DNA from: Actinoplanes sp. TFC3
GTDB lineage: Bacteria; Actinomycetota; Actinomycetes; Mycobacteriales; Micromonosporaceae
Assembly (NCBI RefSeq): GCF_001553785.1
Contig: NZ_LOJP01000001.1
Coordinates: 3,479,280 to 3,518,569, forward strand
Direction: 5' to 3'
DNA: 39,290 nucleotides
Under the pieces are notes generated by a model, which was not told the DNA's origin, made no database searches, and saw nothing but the letters and a program-made list of their open reading frames with translations. Shown piece after piece: positions 31,316 through 39,290 of this stretch (position 1 is the first letter of the stretch; the number at the start of each line of letters is the position of its first letter). Both the position numbers and the translations under genes were made by a program.

Positions 31316-32755
31316 ATGAAGGTCGTCAGAATCGGTGTTGTCGTCGGTGTCGTGCTCCTTGGCGGTTGCACGGCGCACAAGCAGGCAGGTCAGCCGACAG
31401 CGACGAGCGGAACCGGGGTGAAGCAACCGGTCTTCAGCGCGGGCGGGAAAGGCATCGGCGACAGGTATTTCCCGGCGTACGGCAACGGCGGGTACGACGT
31501 CGCCGATTACGACCTGTCCTTGCGTTACGACCCCGTCGACGGCGGACTGAGTGGCACCGCCACCATCACGGCGACCACCACACAGAACCTGAGTCGCTTC
31601 AACCTCGACTTCAAGGACCTCAAAGCCAGCAGCGTGACGGTCGATGGAGCGGTCTGCGCAACACGCGAGGACGACGACGAGCTGACCGTGACGCCACCGG
31701 CCGGAATCGCCGAAGGCAAGAGGTTCACCACTGTCGTCAATTACGTCAGCACACGGACCCGTAAGAACACCAGGAACACCACCGGCGGCTGGCTTCCTGC
31801 ACAGGTGGGCGGCTTCGCTCTCGGTGAGCCCGCGTCCGCCAGAACCTGGTACCCAGTCAACGACCACCCGTCCGACAAAGCCACCTACAAGCTGAAAATG
31901 ACCGTGCCAGCCGGGCTGCAGGTGATCAGCAACGGCACGCCCAGCCCGCAAACCACCAGCGACGGCTGGACCACCTGGACGTGGACCGAAGCATCGCCCA
32001 TGGCAAGCTATTTGAGCACAGTAGCGATCGGCCATTACCGCATCGACCGCTCGACCCATCTGGGCAGACCGATGGTCATCGCAGTGCCCAGCTCACTGCC
32101 CGCCGACAGCCCGCCGGCCCAAGCCGTGGCCCGCACCGGTGAGATCGCCGACTTTCTGGCCACCCGGTTCGGGCCGTACCCGTTCGATGCCTACGGCGCT
32201 CTCGTGCTCGACGACAGCCGCATCGACTTCGCGTTGGAAACTCAGAGCCGGCCCACCTACGCCAGTACGATTCTGCGCCCCGACAACGGCACCTCCGTCG
32301 TGGCACATGAGCTGGCTCACCAATGGTTCGGGGACAGCGTTTCACTCAAGCGTTGGAAAGACATCTGGCTCAATGAGGGCTTCGCCACCTATGCGCAATG
32401 GCTGTGGAAGGAGCATGAGGGTGAGCTGAGCGTCCAGGACAGCTTCGACCAGGCGTATTCGAAAACAGAGTGGAAGCTACCGCCAGGCGATCCTGGTGCG
32501 GACGCGCTTTTCGCTGCGCCTGTGTACCAACGCGGGGCGATGACGTTGCAGGCCCTGCGTTCCGCTATCGGGGATGCAGCCTTCTTCGCCTTGCTCAAGT
32601 CCTGGCCCGCCGAGCACAAGAACGGCAACGCGGCCACCGACGACTTCATCGCCGCCGCCACCAGAGCGGCTGGCGGGAGAGATATGAAGTCTCTCCTCAC
32701 AACATGGCTGTTCGCTGCGGCAAAGCCACCGAAGCCTTCTTCAAGCGAACGCTGA
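31316..32755 (+). CDS. M1-family zinc metallopeptidase lipoprotein
   Basis: This 479-residue exported aminopeptidase-like protein has a lipobox GVVLLGGC ending at C18. The zinc site is complete: HELAH (about 331-335) followed after 18 residues by the Glu of NEGFATY. The GAMEN box of aminopeptidase N is replaced by ALETQSRP at about residue 306, as in short M1 members. It lacks the C-terminal HEAT-like domain of full-length PepN (about 850 residues), so it is a minimal M1 enzyme held outside the membrane. No ribosome site is seen before ATG 31316. Peptide trimming at the cell surface is inferred. Confidence 0.9.
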   Translation: MKVVRIGVVVGVVLLGGCTAHKQAGQPTATSGTGVKQPVFSAGGKGIGDRYFPAYGNGGYDVADYDLSLRYDPVDGGLSGTATITATTTQNLSRFNLDFKDLKASSVTVDGAVCATREDDDELTVTPPAGIAEGKRFTTVVNYVSTRTRKNTRNTTGGWLPAQVGGFALGEPASARTWYPVNDHPSDKATYKLKMTVPAGLQVISNGTPSPQTTSDGWTTWTWTEASPMASYLSTVAIGHYRIDRSTHLGRPMVIAVPSSLPADSPPAQAVARTGEIADFLATRFGPYPFDAYGALVLDDSRIDFALETQSRPTYASTILRPDNGTSVVAHELAHQWFGDSVSLKRWKDIWLNEGFATYAQWLWKEHEGELSVQDSFDQAYSKTEWKLPPGDPGADALFAAPVYQRGAMTLQALRSAIGDAAFFALLKSWPAEHKNGNAATDDFIAAATRAAGGRDMKSLLTTWLFAAAKPPKPSSSER

Positions 32756-32848
32756 CACCGTCCGCAGAGGGGCTCACCGCCTACAGCTCTGCGCGGCCCG
32801 ATCAGCCTGCCGAGAAGATTCGACCGCACCCAGCGAAGGAATGTCGAA

Positions 32849-33262
32849 GTGACCAGCACCGCCGAGGTGTTCGTGGACTGCCTGCATCGACTGCTTTCCA
32901 AGGACATCTTCGGCTTCTTGTCGTTGATGCACCCGGACTGCGTGATGGAGTTCCCCTTCGCGCCGCCTGGGCATGTCCGAATCTTGTCAACTCCGGCCGG
33001 TCTGCGGGAATACGTCTCGTCTCACACCAGGCTGTTTGACATCCAAGGAGTCAATAATTTGATCGTGCACGAAACCGCTGACCCCAAGACCATCGTCGTG
33101 GAGTTCAGCGGCAACGGCACAGCTCTGGCCACCGGACACCCGTTCGTGATCGGCTTCGTCGCGATCTTCACCACCCACGATGGCCTTTGCCTGCGTTATC
33201 GCGACTATTCGAACCCGCTGACCACCCTGGCAGTGCATGGCGAGACCGCACCTCGTCAGTGA
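32849..33262 (+). CDS. SnoaL-like / NTF2-fold protein
   Basis: This 137-residue protein has the cone-shaped alpha+beta NTF2 fold pattern: an N-terminal helix (TAEVFVDCLHRLLSKDIFGFLSLM), HPDCVMEFPFAPPG, then GLREYVSSHTRLFD and the beta strands around TIVVEFSGNGTAL and YRDYSNPLTTL. Such proteins are cyclases, isomerases or binding proteins, and the PhzA/SnoaL type is common in actinobacteria. GTG 32849 follows AAGGA by eight bases. It lies 93 bases after the M1 peptidase on the same strand; a shared function is not evident. Confidence 0.8.
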   Translation: MTSTAEVFVDCLHRLLSKDIFGFLSLMHPDCVMEFPFAPPGHVRILSTPAGLREYVSSHTRLFDIQGVNNLIVHETADPKTIVVEFSGNGTALATGHPFVIGFVAIFTTHDGLCLRYRDYSNPLTTLAVHGETAPRQ

Positions 33263-33390
33263 AGCAGAGCCGGGCGGCCTGCCACATTTGGCGCCGCCTC
33301 GAGCAGCTGCGCCGAAGCAGGCAATCCTTCCAGGGCAACGCGCTCGGGCGATTCAGCCGGGCAGAAGTCAAGGCGCGATCTTGCCGGTCA

Positions 33391-34113
33391 TCAGCCGGCC
33401 AGGCTCAGCAGCGTGATGAGGCCGTTGTTGATGGCGTGCACGATGATTCCCGGCCACACCGACTTCGTCTTGAGGAAGAGAAAAGCGTTGATGCCGCCAA
33501 CAATCAGGGCCGGGATCAGAACCAGATTCAGTTTCGGGGTGCCGACCAGATCGAGGTGCACCACGGCGAAGACAAGCGTACTCACGATGCCGCTGACCCA
33601 GTGGCCGTAACGCGACAGCGCATTTGTCAGGACGGCACGGAACGCCAGCTCCTCCCCCACCGGGGTCAGCACAGCGATGAAGATCAGTTGCAGGGTCAAA
33701 GCGAGCGGTCCGGCACTCGCCGCTGAGCGGTACACGCCTTGCACATCGCCGGCACCTGTGCCGACAAGCTGCACCACGATCAGCGACACCGTCTCGGTAA
33801 GGACGATCGCGGCCAGCCCGCACCCGACTGCTATGAACATCCATCGACGAGGCGCTGCTTTCACGCCGAACGCGGACCAGGATCGCAGCCGGACCGCGAA
33901 GGCGGCGAAGAAGGCCAGCAGGCCCATCACGCCTGACAGTGCTGCGAGAGCCAAGCCCTGGATGACGCCGGAATCGCCCGCGGCATTCTCCGCGAGCGGG
34001 GGCCCGAACCGGTACATCACGGCGTAGGTGATGCCAGCGGCGATGATCTCGGGCCAGCCAGGCCGCAGGTCCTGGTGCAGCGGAGCCAGCTGAGGGGGGG
34101 ACATGCTGTTCAC
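33391..34113 (-). CDS. CPBP-family intramembrane metalloprotease (CAAX-like)
   Basis: This 240-residue integral membrane protein has about seven helices and the Abi/CPBP motifs: EELAFR (EExxxR, motif 1), FAVVHLD (FxxxH, motif 2) and HAINN (HxxxN, motif 3). Family members cleave within membranes or provide bacteriocin self-immunity. I choose GTG 34113 because AAGGAG lies six bases upstream; an in-frame ATG at 34146 is too far from it. It is divergent from a TetR gene and its promoter lies inside a TetR-type palindrome, so that repressor very likely controls it. Confidence 0.87.
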   Translation of the reverse strand: MNSMSPPQLAPLHQDLRPGWPEIIAAGITYAVMYRFGPPLAENAAGDSGVIQGLALAALSGVMGLLAFFAAFAVRLRSWSAFGVKAAPRRWMFIAVGCGLAAIVLTETVSLIVVQLVGTGAGDVQGVYRSAASAGPLALTLQLIFIAVLTPVGEELAFRAVLTNALSRYGHWVSGIVSTLVFAVVHLDLVGTPKLNLVLIPALIVGGINAFLFLKTKSVWPGIIVHAINNGLITLLSLAG

Positions 34114-34148
34114 GTTGCGCTCCTTCGACTCGTTCCAGTACGGCAACC

Positions 34149-34190
34149 ACGATATGTACCGGCACAGTTCTGGTCAACCGTGCCGGTACA
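34149..34190. promoter_or_regulatory. CPBP promoter embedded in a TetR-type inverted repeat
   Basis: Perfect 11-bp arms TGTACCGGCAC (34155-34165) and GTGCCGGTACA (34180-34190) are separated by 14 bases. On the minus strand TTGACC (34172-34177) and TATCGT (34149-34154) are 17 bases apart, so one arm occupies the promoter spacer and the other lies just upstream of the -35. The CPBP start GTG 34113 is about 30 bases past the predicted transcription start. Binding here would control both divergent genes. Confidence 0.72.
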
Positions 34191-34202
34191 GAAGGGCAGA
34201 TT

Positions 34203-34856
34203 GTGCCGTACGCTTGTGTGATGTCGTCACGGGAAAAACTCGTCGAAGCGGCCATGGCCCTGGTACGCACGTCAGGCTTCAGCGCCCTGAGTGTGCGAGG
34301 CGTTGCGAAAGAGGCGGGAGTCGGTGCCTCAACCCTTCGCCACCACTTCCCGACGCAAGCGCATCTCCACCGGGTCATCGCTACCGAACTCGTCCTCGGC
34401 CTGGTGAAAGACCTCACCATCGACGATGACAAGCTGGACCCGGCAGACAGACTGTTCGACTGCCTCCTGCAATTCCTGCCGCCCCCCGCGCAAAACGAAC
34501 AGGCAGCGGCACTCAACAGCTGGTTCGAGCTGTACAGACTGTCGTTCGGCCCCGATGCCGCACCCGCCTTCCGCGGCGTTCTCACCAGTGCGCACGAGGC
34601 ATCCACCACAGTCCTGCATCGATGGCTGAAAACCCTTGCCCGGCAAGGACACGTGCAAGAAGACGACATCGACGATCATGCCGCGTACGCCCTCGCAATG
34701 ATCAACGGCCTGCATCTGTGCATGCTCGTCGAGCCCCGACGCTTCGATCTCAGCCTCGAGCATCGAGTTCTCCGGCACTACGTCAACAGTGTTGTCGAAA
34801 GATCTGCAGGGAAGCTCGTCACGCCCGAAGCGCAAGGAGCAGCACCGGTTCTGTGA
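34203..34856 (+). CDS. TetR family transcriptional regulator
   Basis: This 217-residue protein has a TetR HTH: ALSVRGVAKEAGVGASTLRHHFPTQAHLHRVIATEL, about residues 28-63. A helical ligand domain follows. The ORF begins at GTG 34203; ATG 34221 (MSSREKLVEAAMALV) matches usual TetR starts better and may be the true one. Neither has a good ribosome site. It is divergent from the CPBP protease across a spacer with a strong inverted repeat. The inducer is unknown; control of surface or membrane stress would fit the target. Confidence 0.87.
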   Translation: MPYACVMSSREKLVEAAMALVRTSGFSALSVRGVAKEAGVGASTLRHHFPTQAHLHRVIATELVLGLVKDLTIDDDKLDPADRLFDCLLQFLPPPAQNEQAAALNSWFELYRLSFGPDAAPAFRGVLTSAHEASTTVLHRWLKTLARQGHVQEDDIDDHAAYALAMINGLHLCMLVEPRRFDLSLEHRVLRHYVNSVVERSAGKLVTPEAQGAAPVL

Positions 34857-34889
34857 CTACGGTCCCGAGTTGACGGGGCATGACGGTGG

Positions 34890-37800
34890 TCACGTCTGGG
34901 GCACGTTATAGCCATCGACGGCTACCGTCAGCCGCCGAGCCGGGTGGTCAGCGAGGCTCCGAACCCCGATCTCACGGGTTTCGCCAGGCAGCAGCCACAG
35001 ATAGTTGTCGTCGTAAATCACCGGCAACACCCGCCGGCCGCTACGTTTGTCGCGCGCGGAGAGGCGCACCATGGCCGCAACTGTCGCACCCGTATTGGTC
35101 AGCCGGACCACAAGTGCATCGCCGCGCCTACGTTGGCGTACTCGCACATGGGTCGGAGCCACGTCGTTTATCGCACGCAGATCGCTCGCCGTGCGGTAGC
35201 GCCAGTAGGTGTTGCGTGACAACGTCCGGCCGGCACGGTCGGTGAAGGTCAACAACAGCAAATGTGCCGCCGGCGCATCTGCGGGCCAATTCACAGAGAA
35301 TGCGGGGGTCACCGCACCAGCGGCTACGTCCATTGAGCTGCGCTGCGGCTGAGCCAGTCGCCGGCCGTCGAAGCCGAACAGCTCGGCGGTTACTGTGCCG
35401 CGCTGGACGGCTCTGGCGGCGTGATTGACTACTACGACATCCCAACGGGGCTGATTCGCTTGAACATGGATCATCTCGTTGGCCGTACGTGCACCGTAGT
35501 AGGTGCCGTTGACATCGAGGTCATAGTCGTACACCTGCCAGACGGTGCTGTGCCATGCCGGGTGAGACATCCACAGCAGTACCCCGTTGGCGTCGTGCCA
35601 CAGCCGGGCATTGAACGCCTCAAACAGCGCCCGCATCGCCTCATAGTTGATGAGCTGGGCTTTCCGACAGAACTCGCCGAGGTCAGCGGACTCTCCGAGA
35701 CGGGTATCGATAGCTTCCTTGTACGAGAGCGGGTTCTGCGCCCCTTTCGCAGACCAATCGTGCATGTACCACGCGCCGCTGATCGGCCAGCCCTCGTCTG
35801 AGTCCTCGCCGATGCCGAGCAGATTGCGCATGCTTTCCTCGACAGGCACAGTCGGGAGGCCGATTTCGCTGTGCAAACCGAAGCGACCGCCGGAAGCTGC
35901 GCCTGAGAAGTAGTCCTCCGGCGGGCGCCAGGAATACCCGCCGTCGGCATGGAAGGGCCCGGCGATCGAGTTGCTCACATATAACGTATCGGTCAGCGAG
36001 GTGACCGAAGTGCGCAGCGCAGCGTCGATGTCCGGCGACGGGTCGCCCTCGTTCTTGGCGCACCACAGCACCAGGCAGGGATGATGGCGGTAGCGCAGCA
36101 CCGTGTCATGGGCCTGCGCCAGGTAGACCGCATGGTCGGGTGGATCGAGGAACCACGCCGACGGAAATTCGTTCCACACCATGATGCCGTTGGCGTCGCA
36201 GTGGTCGTACAACTCCTCACGGGTGACCGACCCGAGCCAAGCGCGAATCATCGTGAAGCCCAGGTCTTTGTGCAGCCGCACGGCATGCGACAGCCGGTCG
36301 GGCAGTGCCCGGCGCAGCAGTTCGTCCCATCCCCAGGCACCGCCACGGATGAACACCGGCACGCCGTTGACCACGAGTCGCAGCGGCGTGGCGCCGTTGC
36401 TGACGGCTGCCGCTTCGGCGAAGTCCGCGCCGTCGGCGGACACCAAAATGCGCAGTTCGGAGGCGAACGCGCTTTCCCATTCGATGGTGACCGTGTCGAA
36501 CGCGACAGCCGTCCCGAGATCGACCTGGATCCACTGGTCATCGCGATAGCTCGATGACCATCGGGTGTTTGCCTGCCCGTCAACGGCCTTGTCCGGCCCG
36601 TTGTCCGCGTTGTCCTGCGACGAAGCAGTGGCCGGGCGGTGCAGAGCGAGGTCGACGGCCGGATTGGCGCTGTCCGTGACACTCAGCGCGAACATCGACG
36701 ACCCCCAAGCAGTGGCCCGTCTGTCGCATTGGATACGCACATAGCGCGCGACGCACCGGTCGAACGTCGTGGATTTCGCCGCTGAGCCGCCGGGTGGCAC
36801 GGACAGTCCGGGCACGGTCTCGTACCGCACCTTGCGGATACCAAACTTGACGGTACGGTCATCGCTGACCACGCCCTCGACTTCGGCGCTGACCCGCAAG
36901 TCGTAACGATGCGGCTCACCATAGCCGTTGGGCCACCACAATTTCGGCTTCGTCACGGTGACCTCGTCGAAAACCGCATCGACCTGTCCGCCCGGTGGCA
37001 CGGTCATCGATTGCGCGAGGCGGACGCTACCGAAGCTGGCCTTCACCCGGACCGGCCGTTCGGCGGCTGACGGGTTGTGCACCGGCACGGTGATCGTCAG
37101 CTTGGCGGTGTCCCGGTCCGGCAGTTCCGAGCGGATACCGGGGTCGCCGACCAGGATCGGGCCGGTCGAGCGCAGGCGCACGTGATTCCAGATGCCGCTC
37201 ACCCGGTCGCGGACGGCGGGCATCCAATCCCAGCCCGATACCGCCAGGTAGGTGGGAGAGTTCCGGTTCATCATGTCCGAACCGGCGTCGGTGTAGGAGT
37301 ACCCGTCGGGACCCCTGTCGCCCGGATTACCCGGCACAGGCATGGGATCGATGCGTACAGCAATGGCGTGCTCGCCCTGCGCGCTGCCGAGATGGGCCGT
37401 GACATCAAACCGAGCACGCTGAAACGGATGGGTCATCTCACCGAGGTGTACCCCGTCCAGCCAGATCTCGGCGTGATGGTTGATTCCGTCGAACTCCAGC
37501 CAGATCCGCCGGCCACTGCCGGTGTGCAGTGCTTCGGGAACGCGGAACTGCCGGCGATACCACCACGAGTGCCGCGACAATGCTTCAGGAATCAACAGGT
37601 TGTTCAATCCGCTCACCGGGTCGGGTAGGTGCCCCTGCTCCACCAGCGCGGCCAGCACAGTACCCGGGACGGTGGCCGACAGCCAGGCCGAGGTGTCGAT
37701 ACCGACCCGGGCCAGGGACGCACCGGTGGCCGCCGGCACCTTCGCGTCATAGGTGAGCGTCCAACCCGACTCGAGTGGGACGGTTCCGTCATGCGCGGTC

Positions 37801-38492
37801 TCCAGCGGCGGAGGCCCTTGACGGTGAACGCCCCAGTCCGTCCAGCCGCTAGCGGCCGGCCTTCCGGTCGCGCAAGTGCCGAAGACCTGGAAGCCGTTGA
37901 GACCAAGAGGGTTGCCAGTCGAACGGATGGTGGCCGTGAGCCGGACCCAGCGGGCGGCCACAGGAGCGTCGAGGGTGATCGTGGTGACCGCGCCAGTCCC
38001 TCGCTCGTTGCGGTGAGCCGAGGCCCAGGTGCGACCGTCCAGCGACACCGTGATCTCGTACGCGACCGGATAGCTCGAGAGCACTTCATAGCCCGTGGTG
38101 CCGGCCCAGCGGTTGACCTCGCTTGCGCCGCCGGACACCCATTCAGGGTCACCCGGTTTGGCTTCGAACGTCAGGGTCAGCGCCTCGACAAGGCACTCGG
38201 CTTGCAGGTCAACTTCGATCCACTGGGGGTCCTCGCGGGTACCGGCGCGCCACCCCGATCCCTGAACCCCGCTCTGATACAAGCCATCGACCGCGAAGTG
38301 GGGCGGCGTGGCTGCGTATGCCGTGGAGGAAGCTTGCACCGGCCGGAACCGGGCGAGGTCCAGAGGCGACGACGCCTGGGGTTCTGCTTGAGCGACGGCA
38401 TCCGGCACGGCGGTCAGGCCAACGCTGGCCAGTACGGTGGCGTTCGCGCTGAGAAAAGCACGCCGCGAGACACGACTGTTCGAGATGCTCAT
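34890..38492 (-). CDS. Tat-exported GH2 exo-glycosidase (exo-beta-glucosaminidase/mannosidase-like) with two discoidin domains
   Basis: This 1200-residue secreted enzyme has a Tat signal (SRVSRRAFLS at the N-terminus, cleaved near AVAQA). A discoidin/F5-8C domain covers about residues 45-210. The GH2 sandwich domain (about 235-460) shows PGTVLAALVEQGHLPDP and SWWYRRQF, and an Ig-like domain follows with LWWPNGYG, all as in exo-beta-D-glucosaminidase CsxA. A second discoidin domain is inserted at about 620-710, before the TIM barrel. In the barrel WCAKNEG carries the probable acid/base (near E814) and LHSEIGLP the probable nucleophile (near E875). Beta-sandwich domains finish the protein. GGAGG precedes ATG 38492. 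Glucosaminide, mannoside or galactoside specificity cannot be told. Confidence 0.85.
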   Translation of the reverse strand: MSISNSRVSRRAFLSANATVLASVGLTAVPDAVAQAEPQASSPLDLARFRPVQASSTAYAATPPHFAVDGLYQSGVQGSGWRAGTREDPQWIEVDLQAECLVEALTLTFEAKPGDPEWVSGGASEVNRWAGTTGYEVLSSYPVAYEITVSLDGRTWASAHRNERGTGAVTTITLDAPVAARWVRLTATIRSTGNPLGLNGFQVFGTCATGRPAASGWTDWGVHRQGPPPLETAHDGTVPLESGWTLTYDAKVPAATGASLARVGIDTSAWLSATVPGTVLAALVEQGHLPDPVSGLNNLLIPEALSRHSWWYRRQFRVPEALHTGSGRRIWLEFDGINHHAEIWLDGVHLGEMTHPFQRARFDVTAHLGSAQGEHAIAVRIDPMPVPGNPGDRGPDGYSYTDAGSDMMNRNSPTYLAVSGWDWMPAVRDRVSGIWNHVRLRSTGPILVGDPGIRSELPDRDTAKLTITVPVHNPSAAERPVRVKASFGSVRLAQSMTVPPGGQVDAVFDEVTVTKPKLWWPNGYGEPHRYDLRVSAEVEGVVSDDRTVKFGIRKVRYETVPGLSVPPGGSAAKSTTFDRCVARYVRIQCDRRATAWGSSMFALSVTDSANPAVDLALHRPATASSQDNADNGPDKAVDGQANTRWSSSYRDDQWIQVDLGTAVAFDTVTIEWESAFASELRILVSADGADFAEAAAVSNGATPLRLVVNGVPVFIRGGAWGWDELLRRALPDRLSHAVRLHKDLGFTMIRAWLGSVTREELYDHCDANGIMVWNEFPSAWFLDPPDHAVYLAQAHDTVLRYRHHPCLVLWCAKNEGDPSPDIDAALRTSVTSLTDTLYVSNSIAGPFHADGGYSWRPPEDYFSGAASGGRFGLHSEIGLPTVPVEESMRNLLGIGEDSDEGWPISGAWYMHDWSAKGAQNPLSYKEAIDTRLGESADLGEFCRKAQLINYEAMRALFEAFNARLWHDANGVLLWMSHPAWHSTVWQVYDYDLDVNGTYYGARTANEMIHVQANQPRWDVVVVNHAARAVQRGTVTAELFGFDGRRLAQPQRSSMDVAAGAVTPAFSVNWPADAPAAHLLLLTFTDRAGRTLSRNTYWRYRTASDLRAINDVAPTHVRVRQRRRGDALVVRLTNTGATVAAMVRLSARDKRSGRRVLPVIYDDNYLWLLPGETREIGVRSLADHPARRLTVAVDGYNVPQT

Positions 38493-38520
38493 TCTGTGCC
38501 TCCGGCGGCGTTGTTTCCTT

Positions 38521-38534
38521 TGACAGCGTTGTCA
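38521..38534. promoter_or_regulatory. LacI-type operator before the GH2 gene
   Basis: TGACAGCGTTGTCA has 5-base inverted arms and a central CG, the form bound by LacI-family repressors in actinobacteria. It lies 29 bases upstream of the GH2 start and ribosome site. No LacI gene is in the window, so the regulator is encoded elsewhere. Confidence 0.6.
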
Positions 38535-38664
38535 TAGCCAAGTGCGCTGCTGCGGAGGCCAAGCCTTCCAAGCAGGTAGATAATTCCTTGCAGCCCGTCT
38601 GGAAAGAGCATCGGTGCGCACGGCCAATATGGTCACAATTAGCCACAACGAAAATTTTGCGAGC

Positions 38665-38699
38665 GGCTTCCTGGCATTTCAGTGAAATGCCAGGAAGCC
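38665..38699 (-). terminator. 17-bp perfect stem with one-base centre
   Basis: The arms GGCTTCCTGGCATTTCA (38665-38681) and TGAAATGCCAGGAAGCC (38683-38699) are exact complements around G38682. It lies about 150 bases past the stop of the binding-protein gene and before the GH2 promoter, where a terminator is expected. A near-zero loop is unusual for a terminator, so a protein-binding site is possible. Confidence 0.58.
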
Positions 38700-38704
38700 A
38701 CTCC

Positions 38705-38740
38705 CGGTCTCAGTGACCACAACCCTAGCCTCTGAGACCG
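38705..38740. repeat. 9-bp inverted repeat, 18-base loop
   Basis: CGGTCTCAG (38705-38713) pairs with CTGAGACCG (38732-38740). It sits immediately beside the 17-bp stem, so the two hairpins form a tandem pair downstream of the binding-protein gene. Confidence 0.5.
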
Positions 38741-38847
38741 AGCCTTCGAACACTGTGCAGTTCTGATGACGGCCTGCAATGAAACGGAGCCAGCCTCATT
38801 CTTGCACCACCAGGAGGCAAAACGTTGCCATGGCTGGCGACAGACAA

Positions 38848-39290
38848 CTAATCAGAGGTCTCGATGGTGTAGAGGTCAACGCGGGTCTGGGTGTCGACCT
38901 TGACGTTCTTCACCTTCTCGGAGAAGCCGTAGACGTTCTGGCCGAACCGCAGCGGAATGACCGGCATGTCCTGCGCGATAATGTCCTCGGCCGCCTGCCA
39001 CTTGATATTAGCCTCGTCAAGGGTCTTGGCGGCCGAGCCTTCCTTCAGCAGCGCATCGAATGTGGGATTGTTGTAGCCGTAGTGGTTGGACGAACCTTTC
39101 GGATCGCCGCTGAAAAGCGGGCCGAGGTAGTTCTCCATCAGCGGGTAGTCCATGACCCAGCCGAGGCGGATCAGGCCGACCGGCTCTTGCTTGTCGACCT
39201 TGGTCAGCAGGTCGGCGAACTTCGGCTCACCGGTGCCGACGCAGTCGGTGCCCGGCAGGCTCTGCTTGATCTGGTTGCACATCGCGTCGA
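38848..39290 (-). CDS. ABC transporter substrate-binding protein, family 5 (peptide/nickel type), C-terminal part
   Basis: This is the C-terminal 147 residues of a family 5 solute-binding protein; the rest lies beyond the right edge. The segment GWVMDYPLMENYLGPLFSGD followed by NHYGYNNPTFDALL, and the DMPVIPLRFGQNVYGFSEKVKNVKV near the end, are typical of oligopeptide-binding proteins. A disulphide is possible between the two cysteines around NQIKQSLPGTDC. The final VDLYTIETSD tail ends at TAA. No partner genes are visible. Its ligand could be a peptide or a related small molecule. Confidence 0.87.
   Translation of the reverse strand, partial: DAMCNQIKQSLPGTDCVGTGEPKFADLLTKVDKQEPVGLIRLGWVMDYPLMENYLGPLFSGDPKGSSNHYGYNNPTFDALLKEGSAAKTLDEANIKWQAAEDIIAQDMPVIPLRFGQNVYGFSEKVKNVKVDTQTRVDLYTIETSD

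Larger units (their letters stand above)
38493..38847. other. Gene-free spacer with operator and hairpins
   Basis: About 355 bases upstream of the GH2 gene contain no credible frame. They hold a LacI-type site (38521-38534) and two stem-loops (38665-38699 and 38705-38740), described separately. Confidence 0.55.

Overview
The window is a 39.3 kb piece of a high-GC actinobacterial chromosome. GC-rich third codon positions, many GTG/TTG starts, GTGA/ATGA overlaps, a SigE-type ECF sigma factor, Tat and lipoprotein exports and the mix of regulators all point there. A Micromonosporaceae member such as Actinoplanes would fit, but that is inference. I see no rRNA, tRNA, CRISPR array, insertion sequence or phage gene.

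Layout. 1-4.1 kb: the end of a saccharopine-dehydrogenase-like gene; an MFS drug exporter followed by its TetR regulator, with two matching operators; a quinone-oxidoreductase remnant; and a divergent XRE regulator / methionine aminopeptidase pair. 4.1-13.3 kb: a sugar-catabolic island with a class II ketose-bisphosphate aldolase, two PfkB kinases, a sugar ABC transporter, an AgaS-like SIS protein, a GH4 alpha-galactosidase-type enzyme and a DeoR regulator. 13.4-22.2 kb: unlinked genes, namely a missed 57-aa ORF, a CocE-type hydrolase, an aquaporin, a small lipoprotein, a secreted PLL-like protein, an esterase/MarR pair, an FAD monooxygenase and a DUF1345 membrane protein. 22.2-29.3 kb: a second sugar locus, in which a secreted Spherulin-4 (GH135-type) glycosidase is co-directional with its own ABC transporter, next to a ROK regulator and a divergent Gfo/Idh oxidoreductase. 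29.4-34.9 kb: a sigma factor with a membrane partner, an M1 metallopeptidase lipoprotein, a SnoaL-like protein, and a CPBP protease divergent from a TetR regulator. 34.9-39.3 kb: a large Tat-exported GH2 enzyme with two discoidin domains, then the C-terminal end of a family 5 (peptide-type) ABC binding protein.

How they may work together. The 4-13 kb island has candidates for every step from an imported amino-galactoside to triose phosphates: cleavage (GH4), phosphorylation (PfkB), deamination/isomerisation (SIS), second phosphorylation (PfkB) and aldol cleavage. It has neither a PTS nor a recognisable N-acetyl deacetylase. A related 10-bp motif, close to CAAACGAKCA, recurs in three of its promoters and is the likely DeoR operator. 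Characterised GH135 enzymes cut alpha-1,4-galactosaminoglycans. The 22-29 kb locus could therefore release and import oligosaccharides that the first island degrades. This link is the main new hypothesis here; it rests on family assignment and gene order, not on experiment.
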